In this document: positions 1 through 6,126 of the stretch, in pieces | How positions within the stretch are numbered: the first letter of the stretch is position 1 | How the letters are laid out: each line of letters begins with the position of its first letter | NCBI GenBank assembly: GCA_045126515.1 | Contig: JBGVOM010000092.1 | Span: 1 to 13,686 of the forward strand | DNA length: 13,686 bases | DNA from: RUG11237 sp045126515 | Lineage (GTDB): Bacteria > Bacillota > Clostridia > Lachnospirales > Lachnospiraceae | Direction of reading: 5' to 3' | Translations under genes and position numbers: made by a program | The notes under the pieces: model-generated | Told to the model about the DNA's origin: nothing | What the model saw: the letters and a program-made list of their open reading frames with translations, nothing else | Databases searched by the model: none

Positions 1-152
1 GTTCAGAACAACACTTGGCTGTTCTTCCCGTTTTACTGTTTTAGGTTCGTTTCTATTTTCCGAAACTTCTTATTATTATAAAGAATTTTCGGGGTTTGGT
101 TCACTGTTTAGTTATCATTGTTCTTTGTTGTTTTATCAGCGACAACTTCTAT
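1..152 (-). other. Probable rRNA operon leader (no protein gene)
   Basis: I see no credible protein gene here. Read on the minus strand, this is the transcribed leader downstream of two strong tandem promoters (153-181 and 303-331). It runs off the left edge ending in TGTTCTGAAC, which resembles leader sequences ahead of clostridial rRNA genes. The 16S gene itself is not in the window, so the assignment is inference from promoter type, the tRNA next door and leader appearance. A short plus-strand open frame covering 96-428 is T-rich and low in complexity. It has no recognisable domain or SD and crosses the promoters and the tRNA, so I do not call it. Confidence 0.4.
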
Positions 153-181
153 ATCTTATCACTTTTGAAGAAGTTTGTCAA
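153..181 (-). promoter_or_regulatory. Strong promoter P2, rRNA-type
   Basis: On the minus strand the -35 is TTGACA (176-181) and the -10 is TAAGAT (153-158), separated by exactly 17 nt. Upstream of the -35 (about 182-215) lies an A-rich stretch like an UP element. It is the second of two tandem promoters facing the left edge. That arrangement is typical of Firmicutes rRNA operons. Confidence 0.6.
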
Positions 182-302
182 CAACTTTTTTTATTTTTTT
201 GAATCTTTTTTCCAAGACTGTTTCTCAGGAGCTCTTGGAGTCAACACTGGAAACCCTTGCAGATTCAAGGTTTTTGCCGCTTATTCCTCAGCGGCGTATA
301 TT

Positions 303-331
303 AATATATCATATCTTTTTCGACCTGTCAA
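303..331 (-). promoter_or_regulatory. Strong promoter P1, rRNA-type
   Basis: On the minus strand the -35 is TTGACA (326-331) and the -10 is TATATT (303-308), with a 17-nt spacer. An A-rich UP-like stretch lies upstream (about 332-365). It begins just after the tRNA terminator, so it starts a new transcript directed leftwards. A small hairpin (GCCGCT ... AGCGGC, about 283-302) lies in the early transcript. Confidence 0.6.
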
Positions 332-379
332 CAAGTTTTTTAAACTTTTTTTACATTTTTCAACTTGCCTTTCATTCCG

Positions 380-406
380 AAAAAAATGGAAGCGTTTACC
401 GCTTCC
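380..406 (-). terminator. Terminator of tRNA-Ser
   Basis: This is an intrinsic terminator on the minus strand. A perfect 7-bp stem GGAAGCG/CGCTTCC (400-406 with 388-394) and a 5-nt loop are followed by an A and a run of seven T (380-387). It starts 3 nt after the tRNA 3' end. It isolates the tRNA transcript from the promoters downstream. Confidence 0.85.
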
Positions 407-409
407 AAA

Positions 410-497
410 CGGAGAAAGAGGGATTTGAACCCTCGCGCCGCGTGAACGACCTACACCCTTAGCAGGGGCGCCTCTTCGGCCTCTTGAGTATTTCTCC
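410..497 (-). tRNA. tRNA-Ser (anticodon GCU)
   Basis: This is an 88-nt class II tRNA that decodes AGC/AGU serine codons. The acceptor stem is GGAGAAA/TTTCTCC (491-497 with 411-417), followed by discriminator G at 410. The D stem is CTC/GAG. The anticodon stem CGCCC/GGGTG, with one G-U pair, encloses loop CTGCTAA, giving anticodon GCT. A long variable arm is present, as expected for serine, and the T arm is GAGGG-TTCAAAT-CCCTC. CCA is not encoded. It has its own consensus promoter (552-580) and terminator (380-406), so it is a single-gene unit. Confidence 0.95.
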
Positions 498-551
498 TTA
501 TCCGAATTTTGCAATCCGTATTCTGTTTTTGCGTTTCACAACGCAAGAATT

Positions 552-580
552 AGTATAGCAAAGGGCAGGTTATTTGTCAA
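552..580 (-). promoter_or_regulatory. Promoter of tRNA-Ser
   Basis: On the minus strand the -35 is TTGACA (575-580) and the -10 is TATACT (552-557), with a 17-nt spacer. It lies about 55 nt upstream of the tRNA 5' end and 10 nt beyond the stop of the acyltransferase gene. A small hairpin GCGTT-GTGA-AACGC (531-544) sits in the processed 5' leader. Confidence 0.8.
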
Positions 581-590
581 TCACTTTTTT

Positions 591-1700
591 TCATTTCCTT
601 CGAAACAAACATTTTATCCCCGGAATACAGCTCCCCAGCTCGCCAAGTATACTGCAGACTACCACCAAGCTTATGGCTTTTACCAAGTTCAACAGAATTC
701 CGTCATACACTCCGACTTTTTCATAAATCACCGGCAAAAGGGTAAAACCTAAAATCCAATGAATATAATATACGTTCATGGTGTTTCTTCCTATAAAAGC
801 AATAATTCCCTTTACACCAATTCCTAAACTTTGCATCTTTTCTTCTTTCTTCATTATAAATAAAAATAAAGAAACTGTCATTACCAGCCCGGCAGTGCAA
901 TCATATCCAAAAAACACATTATCATAGGTATAACCTTGTGTTTTGGATTCCACATACCATTTAACGTAAAGAAATGTGGCACTGACGGCAAAGCACAATA
1001 TAAGAATCACATTGCTTATATTCTTTACCTTTTCTCTTCTTTTATGCATCATACCGCCTAAAATAAAATAACATAGCATAGGACCGTACATTCCATCAAA
1101 GGGAAGAAAGTTTCTTATATTTTCCAGTTCGATTCCTCCTAATGCCGGAATTATTTTTACAATAGTAATCCAGCTTTTGGTGGCAAAGCACAAAATACAC
1201 ATAAGAACCAGAAATGCCGTCAGATAATTATCTTTCTGCTCCATGCGGTCAAACAGCGCTTTGATAAAAGGCATCAGCAAATACACAATAACCAGGGCAT
1301 AAATAAACCACATATGTGAAAGGTTTACCCCTTCGAATTCTCCGAAGAAAACTGCATCTGCCAGATATCTCCCGCCATTTTCCAATGGATTTTCTCCGTT
1401 TACTGCTGAAATAATAACAATGCTTAAGAAACGCCACCCCAGACACTGTAACACAATAACAGCCATATTTCTAAGCCATGCAGAAGTATGATATTCTTTA
1501 TTCAACACCAGTGCGCCGTTTACCATGAAAAACATGGGTACGCAAATGCAGTTTATTCCAAATAAAAAACGCGTTATCATGCCCTGTAGCTCCATAGTTT
1601 CCTGATAGCCAATTCCGTTTGCCCAGGAAAAGTGGTAAGCGCACACACATAGAATCGCAATTCCTTTTAATACATCCAAATATACATATCTTTCTTTCAT
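591..1700 (-). CDS. Membrane acyltransferase, family 3
   Basis: This looks like an integral-membrane O-acyltransferase of the Acyltransferase_3 family (PF01757, the OafA/WecH/NodX type). These enzymes move acetyl or other short acyl groups onto surface sugars or lipids; the substrate cannot be read from sequence. The N-terminus YLDVLKGIAILCVCAYHFSW has the family's typical Asp and the conserved His at the end of the first helix. FFMVNGAL corresponds to the usual FF.ISGF motif. About ten hydrophobic helices follow, and the length of 369 residues is normal. I chose ATG at 1700, which gives MKERYVY, because a GGGGATGG-type SD lies just before it. The frame stays open to TTG at 1715 and ATG at 1709, but neither has a well-spaced SD. 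No terminator is evident before the tRNA promoter. Confidence 0.8.
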   Translation of the reverse strand: MKERYVYLDVLKGIAILCVCAYHFSWANGIGYQETMELQGMITRFLFGINCICVPMFFMVNGALVLNKEYHTSAWLRNMAVIVLQCLGWRFLSIVIISAVNGENPLENGGRYLADAVFFGEFEGVNLSHMWFIYALVIVYLLMPFIKALFDRMEQKDNYLTAFLVLMCILCFATKSWITIVKIIPALGGIELENIRNFLPFDGMYGPMLCYFILGGMMHKRREKVKNISNVILILCFAVSATFLYVKWYVESKTQGYTYDNVFFGYDCTAGLVMTVSLFLFIMKKEEKMQSLGIGVKGIIAFIGRNTMNVYYIHWILGFTLLPVIYEKVGVYDGILLNLVKAISLVVVCSILGELGSCIPGIKCLFRRK

Positions 1701-1738
1701 TCTTTCCATCCCCAATTGTATTTTTCATTCTCCATTAC

Positions 1739-1747
1739 ATGATACCA
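1739..1747 (-). promoter_or_regulatory. Possible extended -10 promoter of acyltransferase gene
   Basis: The minus strand carries TGGTATCAT, an extended -10 (TGnTATNAT), about 38 nt upstream of the ATG at 1700. No good -35 is seen. It would sit back to back with the plus-strand promoter at 1778-1806. Tentative. Confidence 0.35.
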
Positions 1748-1777
1748 CAAATTTTATTTTTTTTATAAATATTTCTT

Positions 1778-1806
1778 TTGCCAACGGCCCAACATTATTT
1801 TATAAT
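1778..1806 (+). promoter_or_regulatory. Promoter of the small alarmone synthetase gene
   Basis: The -35 is TTGCCA (1778-1783), the spacer is 17 nt, and the -10 is a perfect TATAAT (1801-1806). The start codon follows 34 nt later, with a clear SD between. The promoter rules out the longer in-frame reading that begins at 1778, because that would start inside the -35. Confidence 0.8.
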
Positions 1807-1840
1807 ATTATCAGTTATACATATATTAGGAGAAAAACTT

Positions 1841-2521
1841 ATGATTGACAACGAATTTGAGAAAACATTTATACGAACCTCCAACCCCAACATTTATAAA
1901 GCGGCAACTTTATTTGATAACCCTGATACATTTCACGAATTAATGATGCATTATTACTGTGCCATTCGGGAAGTCACTACAAAGTTGGCGGTTCTTAATG
2001 ATGAATTAAGTCTGAAAAGCAAACACAGCCCCATAGAAGACATTCGTTCCAGAGTCAAATCCCCGGAAAGTATTGCGCAAAAGCTTCAGAAAAAAGGCTT
2101 GGAACTGACTACTAGTAATATTATGAAAAATTTGGACGACGTGGCAGGCATCCGGGTAATCTGTTCTTTTGTGGATGATATTTTTGATATTGCAAAAATG
2201 CTCACATCTCAGGACGATATCACTTTAATCGAAAGCAAGAATTATATCAAATTTCCCAAAGATAACGGCTACCGCAGTCTGCACTTAATTGTAGAAATTC
2301 CAATCTTTTTATCCGGCGGCAAAAAACCTATGAAAGTGGAAGTGCAGATTCGCACCATTGCCATGGATTTCTGGGCAAGTTTAGAGCACCAGCTGAAATA
2401 TAAGAAAAACATTCCCAACGCAGAGGAAATCAGCCTGGAATTGAAGGAATGTGCCGATATTATTGCTGCCACTGACCTGCGCATGCAGGAAATTCGTGAA
2501 AAACTTAATGCTTTGAATTAA
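1841..2521 (+). CDS. relQ: Small alarmone synthetase (GTP pyrophosphokinase, RelQ/YjbM type)
   Basis: This 226-residue cytosolic enzyme should transfer pyrophosphate from ATP to GDP/GTP to make (p)ppGpp. It has the RelA/SpoT synthetase domain without the HD hydrolase, TGS or ACT parts of long Rel proteins, so it is a small alarmone synthetase. Visible motifs are LDDVAGIRVIC (98-108), KFPKDNGYRSLHLIV (137-151, substrate-binding Tyr and the NGYRSLH signature), and VEVQIRTIAMDFWASLEHQL (166-185, catalytic-site region). A C-terminal helix follows, of the kind that mediates tetramer assembly in RelQ. RelQ fits better than RelP from the DFWASLEHQLKYK segment, by memory of the families. ATG at 1841 has AGGAGA 7 nt upstream. 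It is the only clear plus-strand gene and stands alone, with its own promoter and a terminator it shares with plsC. Confidence 0.88.
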   Translation: MIDNEFEKTFIRTSNPNIYKAATLFDNPDTFHELMMHYYCAIREVTTKLAVLNDELSLKSKHSPIEDIRSRVKSPESIAQKLQKKGLELTTSNIMKNLDDVAGIRVICSFVDDIFDIAKMLTSQDDITLIESKNYIKFPKDNGYRSLHLIVEIPIFLSGGKKPMKVEVQIRTIAMDFWASLEHQLKYKKNIPNAEEISLELKECADIIAATDLRMQEIREKLNALN

Positions 2522-2523
2522 AA

Positions 2524-2560
2524 AGCAGAAGCAGAGGGCTACTTTCCCTCTACTTCTGCT
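2524..2560. terminator. Bidirectional terminator between relQ and plsC
   Basis: A 15-bp stem (2524-2538 with 2546-2560) with one internal mismatch and a 7-nt loop lies between two convergent genes. On the plus strand it is followed by ATTTTATT, on the minus strand by TTTTTAATT. The single mismatch is C-A on plus but a G-U wobble on minus, so the hairpin is fully paired in the plsC transcript. The last codons of plsC (stop at 2539-2541) form part of one arm. Confidence 0.8.
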
Positions 2561-3264
2561 ATTTTATTCTCAATCTGTTCCTTTACATACTTTGCGATTT
2601 CTACTGTTTTCATATCTTTATAATCTTCATAATATAATGGTTTCAGATAATAAAGCTGAACCGTAACCGGCGCAATGGAATCGGTATCAAACACTTTATA
2701 GGAGTCCAGCAGTGCTACCGGCACAATAGGACACTTTGCTTTTACCGCCCCTTTAAAGCTACCGCCTTTAAATTCCTGCAGCTTATTCCCATTTCTGGAA
2801 CGGGTTCCTTCCGCAAAAATCACAAAATTTCTTCCTTGCTGTACTTGTTTTGCCATTTCTAAAATCACTGTCATGGACTGACGTACATCTTCTCTGTCCA
2901 GTTCCAGCGCCTTAAGAGCCAAAAAGATATTCTTTAACAGTGGAATCTTCATCAATTCTTTTTTCATTACCACCGTGAAGGGATGGGGATGTACATCCAG
3001 CATGGTCAATACATCATACAGCCCCTGATGATTAGGAAACATTACATAACCGTTTTTATCCGGAAGATTTTCCAGACCATGGGCTTCAATCTTCACCCTG
3101 CCTCCCCAGTTTGCATGCTTTGTTATCTGCTTGATAAAGGCAAATACTTCTTCCTCATTATACTTTTTTGCATAACTTTTAGAAGTACTTACATACAACA
3201 GTCGCACAAGAAAGTAAGGAAGGATATAAAAGTTTTTTAAAAACATAATTACAATTCTTTTCAT
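2539..3264 (-). CDS. plsC: 1-acyl-sn-glycerol-3-phosphate acyltransferase
   Basis: This likely acylates lysophosphatidic acid to phosphatidic acid at the membrane, in phospholipid synthesis. At 241 residues it has normal PlsC length. It has a hydrophobic N-terminus (about 5-25) and the catalytic H-X4-D motif NHQGLYD (His79, Asp84). The glycerophosphate-binding motif FAEGTRSR is at 150-157, followed by CPIVPVAL (178-185). ATG at 3264 lies 6 nt after the stop of the fumarase beta gene. Its SD (GAAGG) sits in that gene's last codons, so translation is probably coupled. It is the last gene of the cdaR-fumA-fumB-plsC cluster and ends inside a strong hairpin. Exact acyl-acceptor specificity is not proven by the motifs. 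Confidence 0.85.
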   Translation of the reverse strand: MKRIVIMFLKNFYILPYFLVRLLYVSTSKSYAKKYNEEEVFAFIKQITKHANWGGRVKIEAHGLENLPDKNGYVMFPNHQGLYDVLTMLDVHPHPFTVVMKKELMKIPLLKNIFLALKALELDREDVRQSMTVILEMAKQVQQGRNFVIFAEGTRSRNGNKLQEFKGGSFKGAVKAKCPIVPVALLDSYKVFDTDSIAPVTVQLYYLKPLYYEDYKDMKTVEIAKYVKEQIENKIAEVEGK

Positions 3265-3270
3265 GATAAC

Positions 3271-3819
3271 TTACCTTCTATAATCCTGAATTGCAGTTTC
3301 ATATAAATTATTTCCTTCTGAATCAATCACCACGATGACAGGGAAATTCTCCACTTCCAGTTTTCGGATAGCTTCTGTTCCCAAATCATCATAAGCGATT
3401 ACTTCGGATTTCTTAATACACTTAGAAAGAAGTGCACCTGCACCTCCAACCGCCGCAAAATATACTGCCTGATTGCGCACAATTGCCTCTAAAACTTCTT
3501 TGGAGCGCTTTCCCTTGCCAATCATGCCTTTCAGTCCCAAATCCAGCAATGAAGGGGCATATTTGTCCATTCTACTGGCTGTGGTAGGTCCTGCAGACCC
3601 AATCGGTCTTCCCTCTCTTGCCGGAGAAGGTCCCATATAATAAATTACATTATTTTCCATTACTAAAGGAAGCTCCTGTCCCTGATTTAAAGCTTCATAC
3701 ATTCTCTTATGTGCCGCATCCCTTGCTGTATATATAGTTCCGGTAATGTAAACATAGTCCCCGGATTTTAAATCTTTGATATCTTCACTTGAAAAAGGAG
3801 CGTTTATATATTTATCCAT
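3271..3819 (-). CDS. fumB: Class I fumarate hydratase, beta (C-terminal) subunit
   Basis: This is the second chain of a two-subunit, iron-sulfur fumarase that interconverts fumarate and (S)-malate. The 182-residue protein matches the C-terminal fumarase/tartrate dehydratase domain (Fumerase_C). Conserved segments are TARDAAHKRM (31-40), GPSPAREG (63-70), GPTTASRMD (77-85), the GKG turn (101-103), GGAGALL (125-131) and LGTEAI (146-151). It lies 10 nt downstream of the alpha subunit gene, the usual order for split enzymes in anaerobes. L(+)-tartrate dehydratase is the closest alternative. The lone fumA/fumB pair in a clostridial setting favours fumarase, but substrate choice cannot be settled from sequence. 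The gene symbol is generic. Confidence 0.85.
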   Translation of the reverse strand: MDKYINAPFSSEDIKDLKSGDYVYITGTIYTARDAAHKRMYEALNQGQELPLVMENNVIYYMGPSPAREGRPIGSAGPTTASRMDKYAPSLLDLGLKGMIGKGKRSKEVLEAIVRNQAVYFAAVGGAGALLSKCIKKSEVIAYDDLGTEAIRKLEVENFPVIVVIDSEGNNLYETAIQDYRR

Positions 3820-3829
3820 AGTTTGCCTC

Positions 3830-4675
3830 CTATATAGTTCTTACAATATGACGATTTACATGGCAGCAAATATTAATTCCCACCGGAAGCCCTGCAATAT
3901 GGGTAGGATAAGTTTCGATATTTACAGCAAGTGCGGTAACTCTGCCGCCTAATCCTCCCGGTCCAATGCCAAGATTATTGATTTTCTCAAGCATTTCTTC
4001 TTCCAGTTCTTTTACATAAGGAATTGTAGAACGTTCTTCCATGTTTCTAGTCAAAGCGTGTTTTGCCATGATTGCGCACTTTTCAAAAGTTCCACCAATA
4101 CCTACACCTACTACCATAGGTGGGCAGGCATTTGGACCGGCATCTTTTACTGCTGTAAGGATGGCATTTTTTACACCTTCAATTCCGTCTGCCGGTTTTA
4201 ACATAAATACACGACTCATATTCTCACTTCCGAATCCCTTTGGTGCAACGGTAATGTTAATTTTGTCACCGCTGACAATACTGTAATGAATAATTGCCGG
4301 TGTATTATCCTTAGTATTCTCACGGATAATCGGATCGGAAACCACCGATTTACGCAAAAAGCCATCTACATAACCTTGACGCACACCTTCATTGATAGCC
4401 GCTTCTAAATCGCCGCCTTCCACATGCACATCCTGTCCCACTTCCACGAAGATAACTGCCATACCTGTATCCTGACAGATTGGAATGGTGTCTGCTCCTG
4501 CAATCTGCAGATTTTCCTGAAGCTGGTTTAAAATCTGTTTTCCCAATGGAGATTCTTCCTTTTCCACAGCATCTTTCATGGCTTTGTCCATATCCTTGGA
4601 CAGATAATGATTTGCTTCAATACACATTTCTCTGATTGTTTTTGTAATTTCTTCTGTTTTTACTGTTCGAATCAT
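3830..4675 (-). CDS. fumA: Class I fumarate hydratase, alpha (Fe-S) subunit
   Basis: This is the iron-sulfur subunit of the two-chain fumarase, 281 residues, matching the N-terminal fumarase domain (Fumerase). It should hold an oxygen-sensitive [4Fe-4S] cluster on three cysteines. The likely ligands are Cys67 in CQDTGMAV, Cys184 in NACPPMVVG and Cys270 or Cys271 in ICCHVNRH, judged by spacing against known class I enzymes. The glycine-rich segment GIGPGGLGGR (236-245) is also typical. It starts at ATG 4675, 12 nt after the stop of the upstream regulator, with a G-rich SD (GGGGGC). It is co-transcribed with the beta subunit and probably with the diacid regulator. Confidence 0.87.
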   Translation of the reverse strand: MIRTVKTEEITKTIREMCIEANHYLSKDMDKAMKDAVEKEESPLGKQILNQLQENLQIAGADTIPICQDTGMAVIFVEVGQDVHVEGGDLEAAINEGVRQGYVDGFLRKSVVSDPIIRENTKDNTPAIIHYSIVSGDKINITVAPKGFGSENMSRVFMLKPADGIEGVKNAILTAVKDAGPNACPPMVVGVGIGGTFEKCAIMAKHALTRNMEERSTIPYVKELEEEMLEKINNLGIGPGGLGGRVTALAVNIETYPTHIAGLPVGINICCHVNRHIVRTI

Positions 4676-4687
4676 CTTATGCCCCCA

Positions 4688-5776
4688 TTAATAATCAATA
4701 GATTTCATATATTTCATGTAATTCACTACCATCAATGCAATTTTAAATGTCAGTGCATCATCGAACACACGGATATCAAGTCCTGTGCTTTTCTGTAGTT
4801 TTTCCAGACGATATACCAGTGTATTTCTATGAACAAATAACTGTCTGGATGTTTCCGACACATTCAGGTTATTTTCAAAAAATTTATTGATGGTGATAAG
4901 TGTTTCTTCATCAAATGTATCCGGTGTAACATCATGAAATATTTCATTCATAAACATTTCGCACAAGGACATTGGCAACTGGTAAATCAAACGGCCTATA
5001 CCTAAAGAGCTATATCCTACCACCGTCTTTTCTGTATAGAATATTTTTCCCACATCCAAAGCCATTTTTGCTTCTTTGTAAGATTTTGAGATTTCTTTAA
5101 TTTCACCCACTACCGTTCCATATGCCACGCGAACCTGTGTCATAGCTTCTGAATTCAGCATATCCACCAATGTGTTAGCAATATTGTGCAATGTTTCGTT
5201 GTCTTCACTGTCTTTTAATTCTTTTACCAGTATGATGTTTTTCTCATCCACTGCCGTAACAAAATCACCGCTTCGATTGGAGAAAAGACTTTTTACTGTT
5301 TCCATTGCGCTGTTATCTTTTTCCGTCTTAGTTTCTATAATATATACAATACGTCTTGCTTCCACCGGAATATGAAGTTTCTTGGCTCTGTTATATATGT
5401 CCACCAGCAAGAGATTATCAAGAATCAGATTCTGTATAAAATTATTTTTATCATATCTTTCCTTATATGCAGTAATCAAATTTTGCAGCTGGCACACAGC
5501 TACTTTTCCAATCATATACGCATCTTCACTGTCGCCCTTTGCCACCAGCACATTTTCTAACTGTCTGTCGTCATATACTTTAAAAAAGTGATATCCTCTT
5601 ATGACCTGGCTGTCCGCTGCCGATTCAGCAAAAGCCTGCACTTCAGCAGGCTGAATTTCATCCATATCATATGTTGTCGCAAGAACTACACCATCTAAAT
5701 CCATCACGCATAAATCGATTTTTGTAATTCCCCGAAGTTCGTCAATACTTGTCTGTATAATCTGGTTTGCTATCAC
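4688..5776 (-). CDS. CdaR-family (PucR-type HTH) transcriptional regulator
   Basis: This is a likely DNA-binding activator responding to a dicarboxylate or sugar diacid. The N-terminus (ANQIIQTSIDELRGITKIDLCVMDLDGVVLATT) fits the putative sugar-diacid recognition domain of CdaR proteins. The middle part fits the degenerate GGDEF-like domain of the family. The C-terminus carries the PucR-type HTH, LNVSETSRQLFVHRNTLVYR, within the last 60 residues. I place the start at GTG 5776 (362 residues). AAGGAG lies exactly 8 nt upstream, whereas the upstream in-frame GTG at 5785 overlaps that same SD and cannot use it. It is followed after 12 nt by fumA, so it probably controls its own operon with fumarate or malate metabolism as the logical signal. 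The ligand is inferred. Confidence 0.82.
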   Translation of the reverse strand: MIANQIIQTSIDELRGITKIDLCVMDLDGVVLATTYDMDEIQPAEVQAFAESAADSQVIRGYHFFKVYDDRQLENVLVAKGDSEDAYMIGKVAVCQLQNLITAYKERYDKNNFIQNLILDNLLLVDIYNRAKKLHIPVEARRIVYIIETKTEKDNSAMETVKSLFSNRSGDFVTAVDEKNIILVKELKDSEDNETLHNIANTLVDMLNSEAMTQVRVAYGTVVGEIKEISKSYKEAKMALDVGKIFYTEKTVVGYSSLGIGRLIYQLPMSLCEMFMNEIFHDVTPDTFDEETLITINKFFENNLNVSETSRQLFVHRNTLVYRLEKLQKSTGLDIRVFDDALTFKIALMVVNYMKYMKSIDY

Positions 5777-5798
5777 GAGATTCACTCCTTATTTATCA

Positions 5799-5826
5799 AT
5801 TTTAGCCTATATTTGTTAATTCTAAA
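5799..5826 (-). promoter_or_regulatory. Weak candidate promoter of the cdaR-fum operon
   Basis: On the minus strand TTTAGA (5821-5826), a 16-nt spacer and TAAAAT (5799-5804) lie just upstream of the SD at 5785-5790. The match is poor, as would suit an activator-dependent promoter. It is the only candidate I find between hairpin element A and the gene. Confidence 0.3.
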
Positions 5827-5847
5827 CTAATCGCATGATAAAAGCAA

Positions 5848-5983
5848 GTGAATTTTGGGAGTTTGCGGTTAGGGGACGCCAATACGAAATACAGAAGCTT
5901 CCGAAGCAGACTTTTTAACAGCTCCGGAAACTTCTGTATTTCGTATTGACTGTGCTTCAAAACCGCAAAATGTCAAAATTCAC
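5848..5983 (+). repeat. Hairpin element A (two-stem structured repeat)
   Basis: This is a 136-nt element folding as one long interrupted hairpin. The outer stem pairs 5848-5870 with 5961-5983 (20 of 23). The inner stem pairs 5880-5907 with 5921-5948 (26 of 28). The apical loop is AGACTTTTTAACA (5908-5920). Between the stems lies an asymmetric internal loop: AGGGGACGC (5871-5879) on one side and ACTGTGCTTCAA (5949-5960) on the other. The two inner-stem mismatches are C-A and A-C on plus but G-U wobbles on minus. No T-tract follows, so it is not a simple terminator. It shares loop, loop-proximal stem and internal loop with element B in the opposite orientation. Confidence 0.85.
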
Positions 5984-6000
5984 GATTCTTCTTTCCAGAT

Positions 6001-6126
6001 ACCAACTAGATTTATGTTGTCACGTACAGCCCCTAATAACGGAAGAAGCTTCCAGAGCTGTTAAAAAGTCTGCTCTGGAAGCTTCTTCCGTTATTAGGGG
6101 CGTCCCCCAACATATATCTAGTTTGT
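6001..6126 (-). repeat. Hairpin element B (inverted relative of element A)
   Basis: This has the same architecture as element A but in the opposite orientation. The outer stem pairs 6004-6019 with 6108-6123 (15 of 16) and extends imperfectly to 6001 and 6126. The inner stem is perfect over 30 bp (6029-6058 with 6072-6101). On the minus strand the 13-nt loop (6059-6071) is AGACTTTTTAACA, identical to A. The internal loop again has GGGGACG on one side and CTGT on the other. Inner stem bases near the loop match A (GAAGCTTCC.GAGC), whereas the distal stem and the outer stem are unrelated in sequence to A. One outer arm contains the stop codon and last codons of the ABC ATPase gene (stop 6118-6120). 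Confidence 0.85.

Noticed and set aside
235..248. 14-nt word TTGGAGTCAACACT shared with 13571-13584
   Set aside because: A single 14-nt match in a 13.7-kb window is close to chance expectation, and flanks are unrelated.
96..462. Overlapping plus-strand open frames at the left end
   Set aside because: T-rich, low-complexity translations with no SD or domain; they cross two minus-strand promoters, the terminator and the tRNA.
5777..5785. GTG 5785 as start of the CdaR-type regulator
   Set aside because: This codon overlaps the AAGGAG SD, which is instead ideally spaced for GTG 5776.
5880..6101. Elements A and B as ordinary intrinsic terminators
   Set aside because: Stems are 28-30 bp and no T-tract follows on either strand; the internal-loop and loop conservation is not explained by termination.
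5848..6126. Hairpin elements as a two-unit CRISPR array
   Set aside because: Only two copies in opposite orientation, each over 120 nt, with no direct repeats or spacers.
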